The position numbers and the translations under genes are program-made. DNA of 6,703 bases from Acidobacteriota bacterium (lineage in GTDB: Bacteria; Acidobacteriota; UBA4820; DSQY01). The notes below the pieces were generated by a model, which was not told the DNA's origin, did not search any database, and worked only from the letters and a program-made list of their open reading frames with translations. Below are positions 1-3,972 of the stretch, in pieces. The stretch covers positions 1 to 6,703 of the forward strand of contig JAKAIJ010000142.1 of the NCBI GenBank assembly GCA_021814355.1. The letters run 5' to 3'. Position 1 is the first letter of the stretch. Every line of letters starts with the position of its first letter.

Positions 1-594
1 AACGGCGTGGCGAAGACCACCACCCTCGGGAAGCTGGCCGCGCGGCGCGCCGCCGCGGGACAGCGTGGGCTCGTGGCCGCTGCGGACACCTTCCGTGCGG
101 CGGCCGCGGACCAGCTCGAGGTCTGGGCGGGGCGCGCGGGGGTCCCCATCGTGAGGCAGCAGGAGGGGGCCGACCCCGCGGCCGTGGCCTTCGACGCCGC
201 CCAGGCGGCGGCGGCCCGCGGTCTCGACTTCGCGCTCGTGGACACCGCGGGGCGGCTGCACGTCAAACACAACCTGATGGAGGAGCTGGCCAAGATCCAC
301 CGGGTCGTGGGCAGGGCGCTGCCGGGCGCCCCGCACCAAGTCACGTTGGTGCTGGACGCCACCACGGGACAGAACGGCCTCAGCCAGGCCCGACGGTTCA
401 CCTCCGTGGTGCCCGTGACGGACCTCGTGATCACCAAGCTGGACGGGACGGCGAAGGGGGGCATCGCGCTCTCCATTGCCGCCGAGCTGAAGCTGCCGAT
501 CCGCTACGCCGGGGTGGGCGAGCGCGCCGAGGACCTGGTGCCCTTCGACCCCGCCGAATACGTGGAGGCGCTCCTCACCTCCGATGGACGCTGA
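1..594 (+). CDS. ftsY: FtsY, signal recognition particle receptor GTPase (5' end missing, 197 residues visible)
   Basis: FtsY is the membrane-associated SRP receptor. It pairs with Ffh in a GTP-dependent complex that delivers ribosomes making membrane proteins to the SecYEG translocon. Only the NG GTPase domain from the P-loop onward is visible; the N-terminal part lies outside the window, so the frame is read from base 1 rather than from any internal start. Visible motifs, numbered from the first visible codon, are the P-loop remainder NGVAKTTT (1-8), DTFRAAA (29-35), DTAGR (81-85), TGQN (122-125), TKLDGTAKGG (145-154) and GVGER (171-175), followed by the usual PFDP..YVEALL ending. DTFRAAA and the closing GVGERxEDLxPF favour FtsY over Ffh, and no methionine-rich M domain follows. 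One oddity is that the P-loop glycine before the lysine is alanine (codon at 10-12). The stop overlaps the ribD start by 11 bp. Confidence 0.96.
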   Translation, partial: NGVAKTTTLGKLAARRAAAGQRGLVAAADTFRAAAADQLEVWAGRAGVPIVRQQEGADPAAVAFDAAQAAAARGLDFALVDTAGRLHVKHNLMEELAKIHRVVGRALPGAPHQVTLVLDATTGQNGLSQARRFTSVVPVTDLVITKLDGTAKGGIALSIAAELKLPIRYAGVGERAEDLVPFDPAEYVEALLTSDGR

Positions 595-1690
595 CCGGAG
601 CCGCCGCGGTTTCATGAGGGACGCCCTGGCGGCGGGGGCCGCGGGGCGAGGCCGTACCCATCCCAATCCCTGCGTGGGCGCCGTCGTGGTCCAGGCGGGG
701 CGGGTCGCGGGCCGAGGCTTCCACCGCGGCCCCGGAACGCCCCACGCCGAGATGGAGGCCCTGCGCGAGGCGGGAGACGCGTCGCGGGGGGGCGACCTCT
801 ACGTCACGCTCGAACCGTGCTGCACCTTCGGCCGCACCCCGCCGTGCACCGAAGCCCTCCTGGCTTCCGGACTGCGCCGCGTCTTCGCCGCGGTGCAGGA
901 CCCCAACCCCGCGGTGGACGGCCAGGGGCTCGCCCGGCTCCGCGAGGGAGGGATCGAGGTCTGGAGCGGCCTTCTCCAGGCCGAGGCGGTGGCGCTGGAC
1001 CCCGCCTACCACCATTTCTACCGGAAGGGCCGCCCCTTCGTCCACCTGAAGTGGGCCCAGACCCTCGACGGCCGGGTGAGGCCCGCGGCGGGCCGCTACC
1101 TCACCGGCCCCGAGGCGCGCCGAAGGGTGCACGAGGAACGCTTCCTCGCGGACGCGCTCCTGGTCTCCGCCGGGACGGTCCTGCGGGACGACCCGGCCCT
1201 CACCGTGCGCCTGCCGGGAAGGTCCAAGACCCTCGTGCGCATCGTCCTGGACCGCCGCGGGGTGCTCGGCCCGGGAAGGACCCTCTTTCAGCGGGCCCCC
1301 GAGGACGGCCCCGTCTGGATCATCCGGCCCACGGGTCTCCGCGCGTCCTCCTTCCCGGTCACGCGGGGGGTGGAGGTTCTCGAACTGGATCCCGACGGCG
1401 AGGGCGGCATCGGCCTGGAGCCGCTCATGGCGCTCCTGAAGGCGCGGCGAATCATGGCCCTCTACGTGGAGGCGGTGGGGCGCCTCGCTGGCACCCTCTT
1501 GGCCGGGGGCTGGGTGGACCGCCTGTCGCTCCACCTGGCGCCCTGCTTCCAAGGCGTGGGCAGCGGCGCGCCGGAGCCGCCGGCGCTGATGCTCTCCGAT
1601 GGTGTCTCCCTGGAGGATGCCCGGGTGGTGCGCGCGGGGAGCGACTGGATTCTGGAAAAAGAGCTGGAGGGGCGATGTTTACTGGGCTGA
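584..1690 (+). CDS. ribD: RibD, bifunctional diaminohydroxyphosphoribosylaminopyrimidine deaminase / 5-amino-6-(5-phosphoribosylamino)uracil reductase
   Basis: This cytosolic enzyme carries out the second and third steps of the GTP branch of riboflavin synthesis: zinc-dependent deamination of the pyrimidine, then NADPH-dependent reduction of the ribosyl group. The 368-residue length is normal for the fused enzyme. The deaminase half (about 1-147) has HPNPCVG (26-32), the zinc/catalytic HAE (His54, Glu56) and cysteines 79 and 88 in EPCCTFGRTPPC. The reductase half (about 150-368) has PFVHLKWAQTLDGR (151-164), AGTVLRDDPALTVR (196-209) and a C-terminal VDRLSLHLAP segment. Two deviations stand out: Thr81 where the PCxHxGRTPPC signature has His, and EAVG (296-299) where EGG or EAG is usual. 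ATG 584 is chosen because it overlaps the ftsY stop, suggesting coupling; the nearest purine-rich site (564-568) is rather far away, and ATG 614 (Met11) is a possible alternative. The family call is secure. Confidence 0.96.
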   Translation: MDADRSRRGFMRDALAAGAAGRGRTHPNPCVGAVVVQAGRVAGRGFHRGPGTPHAEMEALREAGDASRGGDLYVTLEPCCTFGRTPPCTEALLASGLRRVFAAVQDPNPAVDGQGLARLREGGIEVWSGLLQAEAVALDPAYHHFYRKGRPFVHLKWAQTLDGRVRPAAGRYLTGPEARRRVHEERFLADALLVSAGTVLRDDPALTVRLPGRSKTLVRIVLDRRGVLGPGRTLFQRAPEDGPVWIIRPTGLRASSFPVTRGVEVLELDPDGEGGIGLEPLMALLKARRIMALYVEAVGRLAGTLLAGGWVDRLSLHLAPCFQGVGSGAPEPPALMLSDGVSLEDARVVRAGSDWILEKELEGRCLLG

Positions 1691-2313
1691 TCCGCGAGCT
1701 CGGCACCGTCGGGTCGCTGGGGCGCCGGTCCGAAGGGGCCCTCCTGGAGGTGCGCGGGCGGGCCGTGCCTCAGGACGCCGCGGTGGGGGACAGCATCGCC
1801 GTGGAGGGTGTCTGCCTTACGGCGGAGCGGGCCGACCCAGAAGGGTTCGCCGCCTTCGTGAGCGCGGAGACCCTGGCGCGCACGACGCTCGGTTCCCTGC
1901 GCCGGGGAGACCGGGTGAACCTGGAGCCCTCACTCCGCCTCTCGGATAAGGTGGGCGGTCACCTGGTGCAGGGCCACGTGGAAGGGCTCGGTGAGGTTCT
2001 GGCCCTGAGGAAGACCGGGGAGGGGGCCATCCTCACGGTGTCGGTCCCGACCGATCTGGTGTCCTGCATCGCGCCCAAGGGCTCGCTGGCCCTGTCGGGC
2101 GTGAGCCTGACGGTGGCGGCCCTCTCGGCCAACCGGGTGGAGGTCGCGCTGGTGCCGCTCACGCTGGAGGCCACCACGCTGGGGGGCCTCCGCCCCGGAG
2201 ACCGGGTGAACGTGGAGACGGACCTGGTGGCCCGCCATGTGGTCGCCTATCTGAAGAGCCGCGGCACCCGGCGCGAGTGGACCGTGAAGGACCTGGAAGA
2301 GATGGGTTTCTGA
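1675..2313 (+). CDS. ribE: RibE, riboflavin synthase (alpha-type, lumazine-dismutating)
   Basis: Riboflavin synthase converts two 6,7-dimethyl-8-ribityllumazine molecules into riboflavin and one aminopyrimidine, the last step of the pathway; it normally works as a cytosolic trimer. The protein is 212 residues, the usual size, and starts with the family hallmark MFTGLI, which fixes the start at 1675. The two lumazine-binding barrels (about 1-93 and 94-186) show as an internal repeat: GDSIAVEGVCLTA (38-50) matches KGSLALSGVSLTV (135-147), and ETLARTTL...RGDRVNLE (65-84) matches LTLEATTL...PGDRVNVE (162-181). GGHLVQGHVEG (94-104) opens the second barrel, and a charged C-terminal helix (187-212) is the likely trimerisation segment. 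GGAGG at 1666-1670 lies 4 nt before the ATG. The gene overlaps the end of ribD by 16 bp, so co-translation with it is likely. No unusual residue was noticed. Confidence 0.97.
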   Translation: MFTGLIRELGTVGSLGRRSEGALLEVRGRAVPQDAAVGDSIAVEGVCLTAERADPEGFAAFVSAETLARTTLGSLRRGDRVNLEPSLRLSDKVGGHLVQGHVEGLGEVLALRKTGEGAILTVSVPTDLVSCIAPKGSLALSGVSLTVAALSANRVEVALVPLTLEATTLGGLRPGDRVNVETDLVARHVVAYLKSRGTRREWTVKDLEEMGF

Positions 2314-2380
2314 CCGGCCAGGCCCGACTGCCGAGGCCTCCCTTGGGGCCGGTTGGGCGCAATCGGCGCCGCTCACCCCC

Positions 2381-2389
2381 TGTTATAAT
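2381..2389 (+). promoter_or_regulatory. Extended -10 promoter (sigma-70 type) for ribBA
   Basis: TGTTATAAT is a perfect TGn-TATAAT extended -10 element and stands out in otherwise GC-rich DNA. Transcription would begin near 2395-2397, giving a leader of roughly 68 nt before the ribBA ATG. The hexamer 17 bp upstream (2361-2366, AATCGG) is a poor -35 match, but extended -10 promoters depend less on a -35. It implies that ribBA can be transcribed independently of ftsY-ribD-ribE. Prediction from sequence only. Confidence 0.6.
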
Positions 2390-2430
2390 ACCAACTCCGC
2401 CCCGGGATGGACCCGAGGTGGGGCCCACCC

Positions 2431-2452
2431 GCGGGGCGGCCGTCGTCCCCGC
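2431..2452 (+). other. GC-rich hairpin in the ribBA leader, next to the ribosome binding site
   Basis: GCGGGG (2431-2436) pairs perfectly with CCCCGC (2447-2452) around a 10-nt loop. The GGAG ribosome binding site (2454-2457) begins 2 nt after the stem. A shorter inverted repeat, GGTGGG/CCCACC (2417-2422 and 2424-2429), lies just upstream. The position could influence ribosome access, but random pairing is common in such GC-rich DNA, so a regulatory role is inference. Confidence 0.3.
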
Positions 2453-2463
2453 CGGAGTCCCCG

Positions 2464-3666
2464 ATGCCGAAGATCGCGATCGCCGAAGCGCTGGAACAGC
2501 TCCGCCAGGGCCGTATGCTCATCATCTGCGACGACGAGGACCGGGAGAACGAGGGCGACCTCTACATCCCGGCGGACAAGGTGACACCCGAGGCCATCAC
2601 CCTCATGGCGACCAAGGGCCGGGGCCTCATCTGCCTCGCCATGACGGGCCAGCGTCTAGACGACCTCCAGATCCCGCTGATGGTCCAGGACAACACCAGC
2701 GCTTTCCAGACGGCCTTCTGCGTCGCCATCGAGGCAAAGAAGGGGACCACCACCGGCATCTCGGCCCACGACCGCTCCGCCACCATCCTTGCGGCCATCG
2801 ACCCGGCCACGCGGCCCACAGACCTGGCCCGGCCCGGCCACGTCTTCCCCCTCCGCGCGAAGGAGGGCGGGGTGCTCCGTCGCCCTGGGCAGACCGAGGC
2901 CTCGGTGGACCTCTCGCGCCTGGCGGGCCTCTACCCCGCGGGGGTCATCTGCGAGGTCATGAAGGACGACGGGACCATGGCCCGCATGCCCGACCTCCTG
3001 GAGTTCAGCGAAGGGCACCGGATCGACATCGTCACCATCGCCGACCTGATCCAGTACCGCCTGAGCAAGGAGTCCCTGGTCAAACGGGTCGCCCAGCCGA
3101 AGCTGCCGACGCCCTACGGGGAGTTCCGGATCATCGCCTACGAGAGCATGCTCTCGGAGAAGACCCACGTGGCCCTGGTGATGGGGGAGTGGACGCCCGC
3201 AGATTCTGTCCTCGTCCGCATGCACTCGGAGTGTCTGACGGGGGACGCCCTCCTCTCCCAGCGGTGCGACTGCGGGCCCCAGCTGCAGGCGGCCCTCGCC
3301 GCCGTGGCCCGGGAGGGCCGCGGGGTAGTCGTCTACCTCAGGCAGGAGGGGCGGGGCATCGGCCTCATCAACAAGTTGAAGGCCTACGAGCTACAGGACA
3401 CGGGGATGGACACCGTGGAGGCGAACGAGGCCCTGGGCTTCGCGGCGGACGAACGGGACTACGGGATCGGCGCCCAGATCCTTCACGATCTGGGGGTGAG
3501 CAAGGTCCGCCTGCTCACCAACAACCCCAAGAAGCTGGCTGCGCTCTCGGGCTTCAACCTCAAGATCGTGGACCAGCTTCCCCTCGAGATGATTCCCAAC
3601 GATACAAACCGGAACTATCTGAAAATAAAAAAAGAAAAGATGGGGCATACCCTCAAGAAGGTCTGA
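2464..3666 (+). CDS. ribBA: RibBA, fused 3,4-dihydroxy-2-butanone 4-phosphate synthase / GTP cyclohydrolase II
   Basis: This cytosolic fusion provides both entry points to riboflavin: the C4 unit from ribulose 5-phosphate (RibB half) and the pyrimidine from GTP (RibA half). The 400-residue length is typical. The RibB half (about 1-200) has CDDEDRENEGD (22-32), RGLIC (53-57), TTTGISAHDR (95-104) and RPGHVFPLRAKEGGVL (123-138). The RibA half (about 205-390) has the zinc cysteines 257, 268 and 270 in HSECLTGDALLSQRCDCG, RQEGRGIGL (293-301), DTVEAN (316-321), RDYGIGAQIL (331-340) and LTNNPKK (351-357). Position 143 is Gln where E. coli RibB has a metal-binding His (GQTEA versus GHTEA). Start 2464 is preferred because MPKIAIAEAL matches the family N-terminus and GGAG (2454-2457) sits 6 nt before it. 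The last codons are A-rich, with a seven-A run at 3627-3633. No ribH follows. Confidence 0.96.
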   Translation: MPKIAIAEALEQLRQGRMLIICDDEDRENEGDLYIPADKVTPEAITLMATKGRGLICLAMTGQRLDDLQIPLMVQDNTSAFQTAFCVAIEAKKGTTTGISAHDRSATILAAIDPATRPTDLARPGHVFPLRAKEGGVLRRPGQTEASVDLSRLAGLYPAGVICEVMKDDGTMARMPDLLEFSEGHRIDIVTIADLIQYRLSKESLVKRVAQPKLPTPYGEFRIIAYESMLSEKTHVALVMGEWTPADSVLVRMHSECLTGDALLSQRCDCGPQLQAALAAVAREGRGVVVYLRQEGRGIGLINKLKAYELQDTGMDTVEANEALGFAADERDYGIGAQILHDLGVSKVRLLTNNPKKLAALSGFNLKIVDQLPLEMIPNDTNRNYLKIKKEKMGHTLKKV

Positions 3667-3683
3667 GAACCACCCCTCTGCCA

Positions 3684-3706
3684 CGGTTTTCTCCGCCCAA
3701 AAACCG
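3684..3706 (+). terminator. Weak candidate stem-loop after ribBA
   Basis: CGGTTTT (3684-3690) pairs perfectly with AAAACCG (3700-3706) around a 9-nt loop, beginning 18 nt past the ribBA stop. The stem is short and mostly A-T, and no T-tract follows on the plus strand, so this is not a canonical intrinsic terminator. A second stem with a GCGA loop follows at 3725-3742, also without a T-tract. Transcription probably ends in this area, but the sequence does not show how. Confidence 0.2.
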
Positions 3707-3714
3707 CGAAAAAC

Positions 3715-3821
3715 GTGAACTCCGTTGCACCGCGAGGTGTGAACCGCGGACGCATCAATAAACCGCCTTGTTTTTCACATAGATGAGAGAAGAATGGCTC
3801 TAAAGACGGTCATGTGTGAAC
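3715..3821. promoter_or_regulatory. Cluster of GTGAAC/TGTGAA words, candidate activator binding sites
   Basis: GTGAAC occurs on the plus strand at 3715-3720, 3739-3744 and 3816-3821. The last two lie within an identical 9-mer, GTGTGAACC (3737-3745 and 3814-3822). TTCACA at 3774-3779 is the same core TGTGAA on the minus strand and can pair with TGTGAA at 3815-3820. Relative to the start predicted from the sigma-54 promoter (about 3924) the words lie between -209 and -103, where enhancer-binding activators commonly bind. The recurrence is seen directly; the function is inferred. Confidence 0.35.
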
Positions 3822-3828
3822 CTGGTTC
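3818..3828. promoter_or_regulatory. Palindrome GAACC-T-GGTTC, candidate operator or enhancer site
   Basis: This is a perfect 11-bp inverted repeat with a single central base, overlapping the last GTGTGAACC word. It lies about 69 bp upstream of the -24 element of the predicted sigma-54 promoter. A dimeric regulator could bind here; no specific family is recognised. Confidence 0.35.
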
Positions 3829-3861
3829 CGCAAGTCTGGTGGAGGTGGTATTTCGTAACTC

Positions 3862-3895
3862 ATTCAAAATTAAGCCTTAACGCGCAATTTGAAAT
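3862..3895. repeat. Nested A/T-rich inverted repeat just upstream of the protease promoter
   Basis: The outer arms ATTCAAAATT (3862-3871) and AATTTGAAAT (3886-3895) form an imperfect inverted repeat. It encloses the perfect palindrome TTAAG-C-CTTAA (3870-3880). The element ends 1 bp before the predicted -24 box, so it could be an operator, a bent A/T-rich spacer or a binding site for a DNA-bending protein. No known consensus was matched. Confidence 0.35.
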
Positions 3896-3896
3896 C

Positions 3897-3913
3897 TTGG
3901 CCCGATTCTTGCT
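3897..3913 (+). promoter_or_regulatory. Sigma-54 (RpoN) type -24/-12 promoter for the secreted protease
   Basis: TTGGCCCGATTCTTGCT matches the RpoN consensus TTGGCACG-N4-TTGCW at every defined base except C for A inside the -24 box. The invariant GG (3899-3900) and GC (3911-3912) are 10 nt apart, as required. The predicted start is near 3924, leaving a leader of about 49 nt before the ATG at 3973. RpoN promoters need an ATP-driven enhancer-binding activator, which agrees with the repeats upstream. No RpoN or activator gene is in the window. Confidence 0.6.
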
Positions 3914-3960
3914 TTCGTATGGCCGGCGCAGGAAGCGGCGCCGAGGTCGAGGAGCAGCTG

Positions 3961-3966
3961 AGGAGG
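3961..3966 (+). promoter_or_regulatory. Strong ribosome binding site (AGGAGG) fixing the protease start
   Basis: A full AGGAGG lies 6 nt before ATG 3973, which is followed at once by a well-formed signal peptide. This settles the start and suggests efficient translation. Confidence 0.85.
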
Positions 3967-3972
3967 TCTCCA

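Larger units (their letters stand above)
3667..3972. other. 306-bp intergenic control region, relatively A/T-rich
   Basis: This gap lies between ribBA and the secreted protease and carries no convincing gene. Open frames crossing it on either strand are continuations of shadow frames with no recognisable protein. Its A/T-rich stretches contrast with both flanks. It holds a weak stem just after ribBA, repeated GTGAAC-type words at 3715-3820, palindromes at 3818-3828 and 3870-3880, a sigma-54-type promoter at 3897-3913 and a strong ribosome binding site at 3961-3966. The layout suggests it mainly controls the downstream protease. Confidence 0.7.

Noticed and set aside
575..1552. A long minus-strand open frame opposite ribD
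   Set aside because: No recognisable protein; it is a compositional shadow of a clear ribD gene.
817..1674. Possible N-terminal extension of RibE in the same frame
   Set aside because: The extra stretch is Pro/Arg/Gly-rich and runs through ribD. The hallmark MFTGLI start at 1675 is preceded by a ribosome binding site.
2314..2370. Possible intrinsic terminator after ribE
   Set aside because: Short GC stems exist (for example GGCGC/GCGCC at 2356-2360 and 2366-2370), but none is followed by a T-tract.
2407..2463. Earlier ATG at 2407 for ribBA
   Set aside because: It would add 19 Pro-rich residues unlike the family and would start only about 12 nt after the predicted transcription start. ATG 2464 has GGAG 6 nt upstream and a family-like N-terminus.
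3725..3742. Seven-pair stem with a GCGA tetraloop as an RNA gene or terminator
   Set aside because: Two pairs are G-U wobbles, no T-tract follows, and nothing else supports a small RNA.
2277..3761. Open frame spanning the ribE end, the gap and ribBA
   Set aside because: It is the -1 shadow frame of ribBA, Pro/Arg/Gly-rich and without motifs. Only its last part is mentioned as a speculative frameshift product.
3768..3804. Sigma-70 promoter from TTGTTT with a downstream -10
   Set aside because: No TATAAT-like hexamer lies at an acceptable distance; the nearest candidate, TCTAAA, is about 25 bp away.
3818..3828. Possible SOS (LexA) box, GAAC-N3-GTTC
   Set aside because: The Gram-positive-type LexA site has four bases between the half-sites; here there are three. 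No damage-response gene is adjacent.
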